Of a stretch of DNA of 64,000 nt, positions 1-9,900 are shown in pieces. The stretch covers positions 23,417-87,416 of the forward strand of contig CAZEEG010000005.1 in the NCBI GenBank assembly GCA_964511065.1, read 5' to 3'. The notes under the pieces were generated by a model that was not told the DNA's origin, did not search any database, and saw only the letters and a list, made by a program, of their open reading frames with translations. The DNA is from CALBRZ01 sp964511065. Lineage in GTDB: Bacteria; Planctomycetota; Planctomycetia; Pirellulales; S012-138. Every line of letters starts with the position of its first letter. Position 1 is the first letter of the stretch. A program made the translations under genes and the position numbers.

Positions 1-43
1 TGGCCGTGGCAATGCGCCGTGCCCCAGACGCCGCGGACAGGCT

Positions 44-72
44 TTGACAAACCGACAGCGAACGAATAGATT
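44..72 (+). promoter_or_regulatory. Possible sigma70-type promoter upstream of tRNA-Ala
   Basis: A perfect TTGACA (44-49) is followed after 17 bases by TAGATT (67-72), a fair match to the -10 box, about 50 bases before the tRNA-Ala gene. The -10 overlaps an in-frame TAG that could end an upstream gene entering from the left edge. A terminator-like hairpin follows at once, so the match could be chance. Confidence 0.4.
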
Positions 73-83
73 TTGGAAGAGGG

Positions 84-112
84 AAGCGCCGGCCCTATCT
101 CGGCGCTTTTCC
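84..112 (+). terminator. Hairpin with T-run before tRNA-Ala
   Basis: AAGCGCCG (84-91) pairs with CGGCGCTT (101-108) across a nine-base loop and ends in TTTTCC. This fits an intrinsic terminator for a gene to the left of the window. If the promoter at 44-72 is real, the hairpin would lie in the tRNA leader instead. Confidence 0.55.
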
Positions 113-123
113 TTGCAATCCAC

Positions 124-196
124 GGGGGCGTAGCTCAGTTGGGAGAGCGCAGCGTTCGCAATGCTGAGGTCGAGGGTTCGACTCCCTTCGCCTCCA
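124..196 (+). tRNA. tRNA-Ala (anticodon CGC)
   Basis: A full 73-base cloverleaf folds by eye. The acceptor GGGGGCG pairs with CGCCTCC. The D-arm is GCTC/GAGC. The anticodon stem CAGCG/TGCTG encloses loop TTCGCAA with anticodon CGC at 157-159, reading GCG. The T-arm carries TTCGACT. The discriminator is A and no CCA is encoded. It is followed closely by an intrinsic terminator. Confidence 0.95.
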
Positions 197-207
197 CTGC
201 CGTGGTC

Positions 208-239
208 AAAGGCCACCTGCCAAAGCGGGTGGCCTTTTT
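208..239 (+). terminator. Intrinsic terminator of tRNA-Ala
   Basis: GGCCACC (211-217) pairs with GGTGGCC (228-234), extended by AAA/TTT, and is followed by a run of five T. It lies 12 bases after the tRNA and is a strong rho-independent terminator. Confidence 0.85.
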
Positions 240-403
240 GCATTCCGGTTGAGGATTTTGCCATCGCCTGGTGATTTAACCACACACCGGCCGTGCAGCC
301 ACTTGCACGACGACTCCCCCGGGGAAAAGGATTCGTTGGCACGCAATCTGCTGAGACGAATAGCCAAGGATAGTCTGCGCGCGTTTCAAACAGGACTTTG
401 AGG

Positions 404-1435
404 ATGAACGAGACTTTCAAGCGTCTGCTGGTGCTGGGCGGGGCCGGCACGGTTGCGGCGCTGGCGGTCCGATCGTTGGTCCGCCGCTCGCGCTGGTTCG
501 ATTTCCGCGGCCGTAGCGTGTTGATCACCGGAGGTTCGCGCGGCCTGGGATTGGTGCTGGCCCGGCAACTGGTCGATGCCGGGGCCCGGCTCACCATTTG
601 CGCCCGAACGGCCGGTGACCTGGCCGAGGCGGAAGCGGAGCTGCGTGACCGTGGCGGCGATGTGCTGGCGGTGCCGTGCGATGTCCGCAACCGCGAGGAA
701 GTCGACGAATTGGTGCAACAAGCGGCCGACCGCTTCGGCCCGGTGGAAGTACTGTTCAACGTGGCCGGCATCATCCAGGTTGGCCCGCTGGATGCCATGA
801 CGCGGGAAGATTTTGAAGAAGCGATGGCCATCAATTGTTGGGGGCCGCTCAACACCACGCTGGCCGTGTTACCCGCGATGCGGATTCGCCGCTGGGGCCG
901 GATCGTCAACGTGGCTTCCATCGGCGGCAAGCAGGCAGTCCCTCACATGCTGCCCTACACGGCCAGCAAGTTTGCCTTGGTCGGGCTTTCCAATGGGCTG
1001 CGAACCGAGTTGTTGCGCGACGGTATCCTGGTCACCACCGTGTGCCCCAGCTTGATGCGCACTGGCAGTCCTCCCCGGGCGATCTTCAAAGGCCAGCACC
1101 GCAAGGAGTACGCCTGGTTCAGCATTGGCGGTTCGCTGCCGGGCATCACCAGCAGTGCCGAAGCGGCTGCTCGGCAGATCATCACCGCCTGCCAGAACGG
1201 CGACCGCGAAGTGATCGTTGGCAATCCGCTGTATAAGCTGACGGCAGTGGCACCCGGCCTGGTTCACCAGTTCATGCAGATCGTGGGACGACTGCTGCCG
1301 GAAATGGGCGGCATCGGCCAACATGCGGCGCGGGGGTACGAAAGCTTCTCGCGCCTCTCGCCATCAATCCTGACGAGCCTGGGCGACGCCGCGGCCCTGG
1401 CCAACAACGAAGGCGACTTTCGCCGCCCACGCTAA
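404..1435 (+). CDS. Membrane-anchored SDR-family oxidoreductase
   Basis: A 343-residue classical short-chain dehydrogenase/reductase using NAD(P)H on an unknown substrate. A hydrophobic stretch at residues 7-24 suggests an N-terminal membrane anchor. The cofactor motif TGGSRGLG is at 42-49, the NVAG motif at 119-122, the catalytic Ser near 172, and the YTASK motif (Tyr185, Lys189) follows. The C-terminal ~100 residues exceed the usual 250-residue SDR core. I chose ATG at 404 because AGGA lies 8 bases upstream; a TTG at 398 is in frame. It converges on the DNA methyltransferase gene; a 7-bp GC hairpin without a T-run lies between. Substrate cannot be told. Confidence 0.88.
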   Translation: MNETFKRLLVLGGAGTVAALAVRSLVRRSRWFDFRGRSVLITGGSRGLGLVLARQLVDAGARLTICARTAGDLAEAEAELRDRGGDVLAVPCDVRNREEVDELVQQAADRFGPVEVLFNVAGIIQVGPLDAMTREDFEEAMAINCWGPLNTTLAVLPAMRIRRWGRIVNVASIGGKQAVPHMLPYTASKFALVGLSNGLRTELLRDGILVTTVCPSLMRTGSPPRAIFKGQHRKEYAWFSIGGSLPGITSSAEAAARQIITACQNGDREVIVGNPLYKLTAVAPGLVHQFMQIVGRLLPEMGGIGQHAARGYESFSRLSPSILTSLGDAAALANNEGDFRRPR

Positions 1436-1528
1436 GGCCCGCCTCGGCTGCGGCGAAGGTGAGCCGAGCAGCCCGAGATGCCCCCCAAGCAACCATCGCC
1501 ACCTTTCAGGCAGCCGCGGTCAGCGCCG

Positions 1529-3415
1529 TCAATCGAAGTTCAGATACAGCGATTCTTGGACTTTCTCCACCGGACCGTTGAGCACCTTGTGCACGGCCGA
1601 GTTGCCGCTATCCAGGTATACCTGGCGGCGATACAGGGACTTGGGCACGGCGTAGGTGAGATCGCGGTTGCCGCGGCGGCCATCGAAGGAAAGCGCCCAG
1701 CGCACCTCGCGGCGGTTCAATGCGTCGAGCACGGCGAACAACCGCTCGCAGTCCAGATTCTGCGTGTAGCGCTGGTGGTTGCCGGCATACGGCGGATCGA
1801 AATAAACGAAATCACCGCGCCGGGCATCGGCCACGGTGACCTCATAATCCTGGCAGACGAACCGCACGCCCTGTAATCGCGGCACCCAGGCCGCTACGGT
1901 ATTTGCAAAGCGGTCGGGCTGCATCCCTCGCCGCGATAAGTGAAACGAATTGTTGAACCGCCCTGCCGCGTTGAACCGGACGATGCCGTTTACGCAGGTC
2001 CGCAGCAGAAAGTTCAAATCCAAAGGGTTGGGCGCGCGGTTAAACCGCTCGCGCACCCGGTAGTAATACTGCGGAAGCAGCGCCGGCTCGGCCGTTTTCG
2101 ACGTGCCGGTGCGGGGTCTGGCTGGTGCGGCGGCCGAATTCCAATCTTCGCCCAGGCTATCGAGTTCTTGTTGGAGTAGCGTCCATTGGCGGCGATAGTC
2201 GGCGATCACCCGATCTGGGTTTGCCTGCACCAGTTGCCACAGTTCGATCAACGGGCCGTATGAATCGCCCGCCACTGTGCCTTCGCCCGCGGCATAATAC
2301 AGCACCGCGCCTCCGCCCAAGAACGGCTCCAGGTACCGCTTGTGCGGCGGGATCAATGCCGCGATGGAGGCCGCCTGGCTGCGCTTGCTGCCGGTCCATT
2401 TCAAGAGTGAGGGCACGACCCGCCGTGAGTTCTTCGTTTCCAAGCATGGTTCCATCTTTGTCCCGTTCGATGGCATCGTGACGGAACCGGTGCGCGGTTT
2501 TTTCAGTTCCGTGGGTTGCTGTGCTGTTGGCGACCGGTGGCTGGCTGCCTCGGTTTGGGCGGCGCGGTTCAAACGCCGGGAAGCAATCCGCACGTACTGG
2601 GCGTCGGTCTCGGCGGCCAGAAAGTGGGCACCAAAGTTCCTGGCGGCCACGCATTCCGAACCGGAACCCGCAAACGGTACCAGCACCAGATCGCCGGGCC
2701 GGGCAGATATCGTTAGCATCCGCATCAATAGTCGCAGCGGCTTTTGCGTGGGATGCTTGCCGTGCTCCAGTTCCTCTCGGCCCTTGTTATTGGGGATGTC
2801 CCAAACGGTGCGCAGCTGCCGGCCGGGAACCTTGAGGGGATCCTCGGGGCATTCCATCGCCCGGGCGGCCTCGTAGTTGAAGAAGTATTGCCGCCGCTTG
2901 CCGCCGGTATGCGCCCAGAGGATGGTTTCGTGGCTGGCGGTGAGGCGGCGGCCCGATAAGTTGGGGAAACTGTTTCGCTTGTACCAGACGACTTCGTTGA
3001 TAATCTCAATCCCCAGCAACTGGAGCGCCACGTTGAGAATGCCGGCATTGTGGTACGTGCCGTGAATCCAGAGCGAGCCTGTGGGCCGGACCACGCGCCC
3101 CAGTTCGCGTAACCACGTGAGCGTAAAGGCGAGGTAGTCGGCCAGGGGCCGATCGTCCCAAGCCGGCATGGCCTTCTGCCACGGCCCACCGAAACCCGGT
3201 AGCGGCGCCGTGGCGTCCCAAGACCAATGGCCTCCCTTGGCCAGGTTGTAAGGCGGATCGGCGATGGCCAGGTCGACGGAGGCATCGGGCAGGCTGCGGA
3301 GCATCTCAACGCAGTCCACCTGGTGAACCCTATCGATGGCCCAACCGTCCAGGTTGCCCGATGCTGGTTGATGGCGGCGGCTACCAACCGCCCGCTTCGC
3401 GCTGCGCTGGTCCAT
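1529..3415 (-). CDS. Fused DNA methyltransferase: beta-class N6/N4 domain plus Dam/D12-class N6-adenine domain
   Basis: A 628-residue protein with two complete SAM-dependent methyltransferase domains. Residues ~25-285 have motif IV DPPY (53-56) before motif I FAGSG (248-252), the beta-class order. Residues ~335-625 have the KWTGSK motif (339-344), EPFLGGGA (363-370) and a second DPPY (540-543), the alpha-class Dam/FokI-type order. A Pro/Thr-rich linker of about 45 residues joins them. Two fused activities are typical of enzymes protecting both strands of an asymmetric site, as in type IIS systems; that role is inference. The start lies 10 bases after the stop of the universal stress gene, so they are probably co-transcribed. 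No endonuclease was found nearby. Confidence 0.85.
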   Translation of the reverse strand: MDQRSAKRAVGSRRHQPASGNLDGWAIDRVHQVDCVEMLRSLPDASVDLAIADPPYNLAKGGHWSWDATAPLPGFGGPWQKAMPAWDDRPLADYLAFTLTWLRELGRVVRPTGSLWIHGTYHNAGILNVALQLLGIEIINEVVWYKRNSFPNLSGRRLTASHETILWAHTGGKRRQYFFNYEAARAMECPEDPLKVPGRQLRTVWDIPNNKGREELEHGKHPTQKPLRLLMRMLTISARPGDLVLVPFAGSGSECVAARNFGAHFLAAETDAQYVRIASRRLNRAAQTEAASHRSPTAQQPTELKKPRTGSVTMPSNGTKMEPCLETKNSRRVVPSLLKWTGSKRSQAASIAALIPPHKRYLEPFLGGGAVLYYAAGEGTVAGDSYGPLIELWQLVQANPDRVIADYRRQWTLLQQELDSLGEDWNSAAAPARPRTGTSKTAEPALLPQYYYRVRERFNRAPNPLDLNFLLRTCVNGIVRFNAAGRFNNSFHLSRRGMQPDRFANTVAAWVPRLQGVRFVCQDYEVTVADARRGDFVYFDPPYAGNHQRYTQNLDCERLFAVLDALNRREVRWALSFDGRRGNRDLTYAVPKSLYRRQVYLDSGNSAVHKVLNGPVEKVQESLYLNFD

Positions 3416-3425
3416 GCGCTCAGGC

Positions 3426-3971
3426 TCAATCGTATCGCAAGAGGTCGTGCAGGGCCCGGTCGCGAACGGTGAGTACCGGGCAGGGGGCAGCCCGGACCAC
3501 GCGCTCGGCCACGCTGCCCAGCAGGATTCGCCGGAAGCCGGTGCGGCCGTGGGTGCCGATCACCAGCAGGTCGATCTGGTGCTTTTCGGCATACTGGACA
3601 ATTTCTTCGACCGGATTGCCATAGCGGATCGCCTTGATGGCTCCCAGGGCGTTGATGCGGTCGCCCAGCGGTACTTCCTCGAACTGTTTTTCCGCCCCTT
3701 CTTTCAAGGTGCGGAGGAAGTTGATGGTTTGTTCGTCGGTGTCCTCGGGGGCCCCTTCCTGCCGCTCCAGCTCGTTGAAATATCTCCGGGCAGAATCGCC
3801 GTGGCGGGTGAAGTCGGGATGGGCCACGATATCGGCGACATCCTGCAGGATGTGCAATACGTGCAGTTGCAGGTTCAGGGTTTCCGCCAAGGTCACGCCG
3901 TACAGCAGCGCCTTCTCGGCAGGTTCGCTGAAATCGGTCGGCACACAGATGCTCTTCAACTCCAAATGCAT
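3426..3971 (-). CDS. Universal stress protein, UspA family
   Basis: A 181-residue cytoplasmic protein of the nucleotide-binding UspA family. The N-terminus has the usual beta strand followed by PTDFSEPAEKAL. The ATP-binding signature G-2x-G-9x-G-S is intact at residues 139-153 (GTHG to GS), followed by VAERVVRAAPCPVLTV, so this is the ATP-binding subtype. The length is slightly above the usual 140-160 because of an insert around residues 50-100. It lies directly upstream of the fused DNA methyltransferase with a 10-base gap, suggesting one transcript. Its role in stress survival is known only at family level. Confidence 0.93.
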   Translation of the reverse strand: MHLELKSICVPTDFSEPAEKALLYGVTLAETLNLQLHVLHILQDVADIVAHPDFTRHGDSARRYFNELERQEGAPEDTDEQTINFLRTLKEGAEKQFEEVPLGDRINALGAIKAIRYGNPVEEIVQYAEKHQIDLLVIGTHGRTGFRRILLGSVAERVVRAAPCPVLTVRDRALHDLLRYD

Positions 3972-4252
3972 AAAGCGCTCCGCTACATGAACCGTGGGAT
4001 TCTCCCGCGAGTGAGGCGGCCGCTGGTGCCGCCGGGATGGCTGGTATTATACGGAATGTGTTTTGGCTCGCATCGGACGATCGGTCCAGCGGCCTGTTTC
4101 TTGGTGCGCCGGCCTCGGCGCTGCGCGGCCAAGTTAACCAGCGCCCCCCATTGGGGACGTGCATGTCCGAAATCCCGTCCCGCGTGGCAGTTGTTACACT
4201 GGGGGCTCGGCGATGACCGTGTCGAACCTTTCTTCCAACGCAAGGAACCTGG

Positions 4253-6781
4253 ATGGCGTTGAAGTTTGCGAACGCTCTGATCGCCTGGCGGTGGCCGCTG
4301 CTGACAGTGGCAGCGCTGTTGACGGCGCTGGCATGGGGGCCCGCATCGCGGCTGGATTTTGATCGCTCGGTCGAAAACATGTTCGCGCCCGACGATCCGC
4401 TCTTGCCGCCCTATCGGCTGTTGAAGCGCACCTTTCGCGGCAACGAGATTGTGATGGCGGCGTACGTCGATCCGCAGTTGATGACGCCCTCGGGTTATCG
4501 CCGCTTGGCGCAGCTTACGTGGCGACTGGCGGCCGTGGATGGAGTTGCTGCCATCGACGGCCAGCCGGCCGTAATGAGCCTCACCACCACACCACTGGGC
4601 GAAGCTATTCTCGATCCGACCACGCCCGGCCGCGACGCACTGCTGCACCAGTTCGAAGGCTACCTGGTCGATGCCGCGCACCAGGTGCCGGCCGTGGTGG
4701 TGCTGCTCGATCCAGCGCGGACTTCGGCCCAGCGCGAGGCCGCGGTGCACGCGCTGCGGCAGGCCGTACAGGAGCATGACGAAAGCGGAGTGCTGGTGGG
4801 CGAGCCCGTGATGGTGGCCGAAGGCTTCCGGCTGATCGACGAAGACGGCCGGCGGCTGGGTGCCGTGGCCACCGTGCTGCTGATGCTGACCATTGCCCTG
4901 TGCTTTCGCAGTCTCCGCTGGGTGTTGATCCCGGTGGCCGTGGTGTATGTCACGCTCTTGTGGACCCAGGGCCTTTTGGTGGCGAGCCAGATTCGCCTGA
5001 GCATGGTCAGTTCGATGCTCTGGGCGATTATCACCGTGGTCGGCATCGCCATGGTGATTCACGTCATTGTGCGGTTCCGCGACCTGCGCGATGCAGGGAC
5101 GGAACGCCGCGTGGCCTTGCGCACCACGATGGCCGTCCTGATGGTACCCATCTTTTGGGCCTGCCTGACCGATGCCGCCGGTTTCAGTTCGCTGCTGGCC
5201 GCGAGTGTGGGGCCGGTGAAAGACTTTGGCCTGATGATGACGGTCGGAGCCCTGTTGGCAATGGTCGCCCTGGCGGCCATCCTGCCCGCCATGGCCTTGA
5301 CCGGACGGATCGACGGCGACCCTCACCGGCCCTGGGGTGACCGCTGGCTGCAAGGTGGGCTGCGGCGAATGCTCGAGGGCATCCTGCGCCATCCCTGGCG
5401 CGTGGTTGCCGCGATGACCATCGTGGGCTGCGGCGCGGTGGCCGGCATCCCTTGGCTGCAAGTGGAATCCGACTTCACCAAGAATTTCCGTTCTGGCAGC
5501 GAAATTGTGCGGTCGTATACGTTCGTCGAAAGCCGCTTGGGGGGAGCAGGAGTCTGGGATGTGATCGTGCCGGCGCCCGCTACGATCGACGAAGCCTATC
5601 TCGACAAGCTCCGGCAGCTCACCCACCGACTGCGAACGGAACTGGGCGACCCCGCCCTGGCGACAACCCTGGCCAAGCCCGGCAGCGCGCGAACGCCCGG
5701 CGAGTATCCGGCCGCAGGAGAGCCTATCGCCCGGGATACTGCCGCGAGGGAGACTGCCGCGGACGCAAGCGCCCGAGTGGGCCTCACCAAGGTGCTGAGC
5801 CTGGCCGACATCATCGACACGGCGCGGCAGATGCCGGTCCAGTTCGACGCCATGGCCCTGCTCCAAGCCAGGCTCACTCCGGGCGACGTGGCCTACGTGG
5901 CCGGGGCCTGGTGGGCGGGCGGCCGCGAAGGACTGTTGCGACGCCTGCCGCCGCAACGGCTGCTCAACGTGCTCGCGGCCCTGATGCCAACGGCCGTGGG
6001 TAGTGCCGTGGGGGAAGACCCCGCCTGGACCGCCCGCGGCATTTTGGGGGGCAGCCCGACCGCCGTGGCGGGGCCGCCTCGGTATTACTCGCGGATCATG
6101 CTCAGGGCGTACGAACGCCAACCGGCGGAAACCAAGAGCCGGCTGATCGCTGCCGTACAGTCCATCTGCAACGAGGCATTCGCCGGCGACATGCCGGCAG
6201 CCTCAACGTCGGCAAGCAGTGGAGAGAACACCGATTCGCAACCAGCAGGGGCACCGGTTGTGACTGGCTTCTTCGTGCTGCTGGCCAATCTGATCGAGAG
6301 CATGTTGCGCGATCAGTGGGTGACGTTCGGTATTGCCACCGTGGCCATCGGCGCCATGATGCTGGTCGCTTTCCGCAGCCTGACCTTGACACTCGTCGCC
6401 CTGGTTCCCAATATCCTGCCGATCCTGGTCATCAGCGGCGTGATGGGCTGGCTGCAGGTTTCCATCAACATGGGAGCGGCGATGATCGCGGCGGTGAGCC
6501 TGGGGCTGGCCATCGATTCCTCCATTCATTACATCACCGCATTTCAACGGCTACGACGCGACGGGTTGAATACCGACGATGCCTTGCAGCACGTGCAGCA
6601 AAGCGTGGGCATGGCGGTGGTGTTTTCCACCCTGTCGCTGATCGTGGGCTTTTCCGCCCTGTGTACGAGCGACTTTGTGCCGACGATGTACTTCGGCGTG
6701 CTGGTCGGCCTGGCCATGCTGGGCGGCCTGATCGGCAACCTTGTGCTACTGCCGGCGCTGCTCAAGCTCACACGCTGCTAA
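4253..6781 (+). CDS. MMPL/RND-superfamily transporter
   Basis: An 842-residue polytopic membrane protein of the RND superfamily (MMPL/HpnN-like), probably exporting a lipid or hydrophobic molecule. TM1 is at about residues 12-30, followed by a large periplasmic loop beginning LDFDRSVENMF. A five- to six-helix cluster spans ~200-350, a second TM then leads into another large loop (~385-670), and a second cluster spans ~680-840. This is the duplicated RND layout with about 12 helices. The second helix bundle contains the SLGLAIDSSIHY segment, where acidic proton-relay residues occur in the family. AAGGA lies 6 bases before the ATG. It appears monocistronic. Substrate unknown; a hopanoid or sterol role is possible but unsupported. 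Confidence 0.9.
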   Translation: MALKFANALIAWRWPLLTVAALLTALAWGPASRLDFDRSVENMFAPDDPLLPPYRLLKRTFRGNEIVMAAYVDPQLMTPSGYRRLAQLTWRLAAVDGVAAIDGQPAVMSLTTTPLGEAILDPTTPGRDALLHQFEGYLVDAAHQVPAVVVLLDPARTSAQREAAVHALRQAVQEHDESGVLVGEPVMVAEGFRLIDEDGRRLGAVATVLLMLTIALCFRSLRWVLIPVAVVYVTLLWTQGLLVASQIRLSMVSSMLWAIITVVGIAMVIHVIVRFRDLRDAGTERRVALRTTMAVLMVPIFWACLTDAAGFSSLLAASVGPVKDFGLMMTVGALLAMVALAAILPAMALTGRIDGDPHRPWGDRWLQGGLRRMLEGILRHPWRVVAAMTIVGCGAVAGIPWLQVESDFTKNFRSGSEIVRSYTFVESRLGGAGVWDVIVPAPATIDEAYLDKLRQLTHRLRTELGDPALATTLAKPGSARTPGEYPAAGEPIARDTAARETAADASARVGLTKVLSLADIIDTARQMPVQFDAMALLQARLTPGDVAYVAGAWWAGGREGLLRRLPPQRLLNVLAALMPTAVGSAVGEDPAWTARGILGGSPTAVAGPPRYYSRIMLRAYERQPAETKSRLIAAVQSICNEAFAGDMPAASTSASSGENTDSQPAGAPVVTGFFVLLANLIESMLRDQWVTFGIATVAIGAMMLVAFRSLTLTLVALVPNILPILVISGVMGWLQVSINMGAAMIAAVSLGLAIDSSIHYITAFQRLRRDGLNTDDALQHVQQSVGMAVVFSTLSLIVGFSALCTSDFVPTMYFGVLVGLAMLGGLIGNLVLLPALLKLTRC

Positions 6782-6959
6782 GACGCCCGCGTTGTCGGGA
6801 AACGCGGTGTTGCGAACCCTAGGCTGCGCTGCGTTCGCACCAGGTTGCCGCGACGGCGCATGGGCAAACCGCCGGACAGCGCACAAGCGCGCGAAACGAT
6901 CGTCCGAGGAAGCCGGGCGAGGAAAACGCCCGATGCGACCGCGCAAGTCGTATCTGCGG

Positions 6960-9900
6960 TCAGTCCCAGCGCAGCGGTGCCTGCCAGGCTTCTTTCAGCG
7001 CGGCCAGTTCGGCGTCGATCACCAGCGGGGCCGAAAGCTCCGTCGGCGGGCCGGCGTCGTCTTCCACCGGTGCGGGGATGCCCACCACTTGCAACCGCGG
7101 TTCGTCGAGCACTTCGCCGATCAGGCTACATGGCAGGTCGGCAAACAGGGCCTCGAACGCTTCTGCGTGCTGCTCCGGAACCTCGCACAAGAACCGCGAA
7201 TGGGACTCCGAGAACAGCAGCACCGACGTTGCTTGGGGGCAGGCGCAAAGCGGGTGGAGCGGGTCGCCGCTCCAGGCTTCGCTGAGTCGCTTGAGTTCCT
7301 GCTGCGATTGCAGATCGGGTTCAATTTGATGCGGAACCTGGGCGAGGAACAACCGCGCCCCCAGTCCTCCGGCAAATGCCGATTCGGCCGCCGCCGCAGC
7401 CAGGCCGCCGTCGCTCAAGTCGTGGCAACTGGCCACGAACTCGGCCGTGATGGCTTGGTGCAGGGCTTGGAACAGCCGCCGCGCCAGCTCCGTATCGACC
7501 TTGGGAACCTGGCCACCAGGGAGCGACTGCGTGAGCGCGAACTGCGAGCCGGCCAGTTCCTCGCGTGTCCAGCCGAGTTGGTAGAGGAAATTGCCAGGCC
7601 GCTTGAAGTCCATGGTCACGGCCTGGGAGGCGTCGTCCATCTGGCCCATTGCGCTGATCAGCAGCGTGCCCGGGATCGCGATCGGTTCGCCGCCCTCGGC
7701 GGGTCGGAATTCGTTGTAGAGGCTGTCCTTGCCGCTGATGAACGGCGTGCCTAGCGCGATGGCCACATCGTGGCAGGCCAGGGCCGCGCGGACCAGCGAG
7801 CCTAGCTGCTCGGGCCGCTCGGTGTTGCCCCAGCAGAAGTTGTCAAGGATGGCAATCCGGCTCGGATCGGCGCCCACGGCCACGCAATTGCGCACGGCCT
7901 CGTCGATCGCTCCAGCCGCCATGTGGTAGGGATCGAAGTCCCCGTAGGCCGGATTGATGCCGCAGCCGATCACAACCGCTTTTGGCGAACCGAGCACGGG
8001 CCGAATGACGGCGGCATCACTGGGGCCGTCGTTGTGAATACCCACCAGCGGTTTGACCACGCTGCCGCCCTGCACCTCGTGGTCGTACTGGCGGATCACC
8101 CATTCCTTGCTGCACACGTCGAGCGAACCCAGGATCGCAAGCAACTCCGGCGTGTAATCCCAGGAGTACTTGTCGGGCAGCGGCTGCTCGGTCACGGCGG
8201 GCGGTTCGTACACGGCCTCGCGGAGCACCTCGGGCCGGCCATCGTGCAGGAACGCCATCTCCAGTTCGCCGACCGGGTAGTTGTCGTACAGCAGGTTCAA
8301 GCGGCCCGTGGGGACAAAGGTGCCAATGGCCGTGGCCTCGACACTTTCCGCGGCGCACAGCGCGGAGAACGCTTCCCAATTTTCCGGTGGAACGGACAGC
8401 ACCATCCGCTCCTGGGCTTCGGAGATCCAAATTTCCGTATAGGAAAGCCCGGCATACTTCAGTGGCACCCGTTCCAGGTGGACTTCGGCGCCGATCTTTT
8501 CGCCCATCTCACCCACGGCGCTCGAGAGGCCACCGGCCCCGCAGTCGGTGATGGCGGTGAACAGGCCGCGGTCGCGGGCCTGCAGAACGACATCGACGAC
8601 CATTTTCTCCGTGATCGCATTGCCAATCTGCACGGCCCCCCCGGAAACGGTTTCGCTCTCGTGGGTCAGTTCCACGGAACTGAACGTGGCGCCGTGCAGG
8701 CCATCTTTACCAGTGCGGCCGCCAACGACCACGATCAGGTCGCCGGGTTGCGGCTCTTTGTGCGATTTGTCGCGCGGGATGATGCCGACATTGCCGCAGT
8801 ACACCAGCGGATTGCCCAGGTAACGGCGATCGAAGCAGATGGCCCCGTTAACCGTGGGAATGCCCATCCGGTTGCCGTAGTCGCGCACGCCGGCCACCAC
8901 GCCCCGCATCACGCGCCGCGGATGCAGCACACCGCGGGGCAGTTCTTCGGGAGGGAAGTCCGGTGGAGCGAAACAGAACACGTTGGTATTGCAGATCGGC
9001 CGGGCTCCCAGTCCGGTGCCCAGGCTGTCGCGGATCACGCCGCCCAGGCCGGTATTGGCACCGCCGTAAGGTTCGATGGCCGAGGGGTGATTGTGCGTCT
9101 CGACCTTGAAGACCAGGTTGTATTCGTCGTCGAAGCGGACAATGCCGGCGTTATCCTCGAACACGCTCACGCACCAGTCGTCGGCCCCCAGGTTTTGGCG
9201 AACCTGGACTGTGGCCGCAAAGATGGTTTCCTTGAGCATGTTCTCGAACTGCCGCTCGCCGTTCTCATCGCGATAGTGGATGCGGCCTTTGAGCGTCTTG
9301 TGACTGCAATGCTCGCTCCAGGTTTGGGCCAGCGTTTCCAGTTCGATATCGGTGGGGTCGCGGCCCAGTTTCTCGTAGTAAGCCTGGATGGTTTTCATCT
9401 CGGCCAGCGACAGCGAAAGATGCCCATCCCGGCTGATCTGCATCAACTCCTCGTCGCTGCGGCCGGCTAACTTGACCGTCTTCAGTTTGAATACGTACTC
9501 GCCGCCCAGCGAGAGCGACGTAAGCTCCAGCGGGCCGAACACGCATTGTTCGATGGCATCGTTCGCCAGAATGCGGCCCGCCAGGCGTTCCAGCGTCTCG
9601 CGGTCCATCGCGGGGAACCAATACTTGCGGAAGGTGCGAACTTCGTCGGCGGACAGGCCCAGGTCACCGATGGCGCGGCGGGCGCTCAGCGCCACCGGAT
9701 CCATCACGCCCGGCTTGGGCAGCACATGCACCAGGTGCCGGAACTCGGGCGACGGCGGATCGGAGAGGACCGCGCTGCCCACCGGGGCCACGACGGTGCG
9801 CTCCGCCACGCCGTCGGCCAGTAGCTGCGCGGCCAACCGCTCGACGGCGTCCTGATCCAGGTCGCCCTGAACCAGGTACCCCCGGCCGCTGCGAACCTCC

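Noticed and set aside
1442..1468. Hairpin CTCGGCT/AGCCGAG after the SDR gene
   Set aside because: Only 7 bp with no T-run, so not a credible terminator.
2725..4380. 551-residue minus-strand open frame
   Set aside because: It overlaps the universal stress and methyltransferase genes in another frame and reads as Arg/Ser/Pro noise.
3983..6121. 712-residue His/Gly/Gln-rich open frame on the minus strand
   Set aside because: It is fully antisense to the MMPL transporter, its composition is an artefact of GC-rich reverse codons, and it has no domain-like pattern.
7923..9470. 515-residue His-rich plus-strand open frame
   Set aside because: Antisense to the highly conserved PurSL core.
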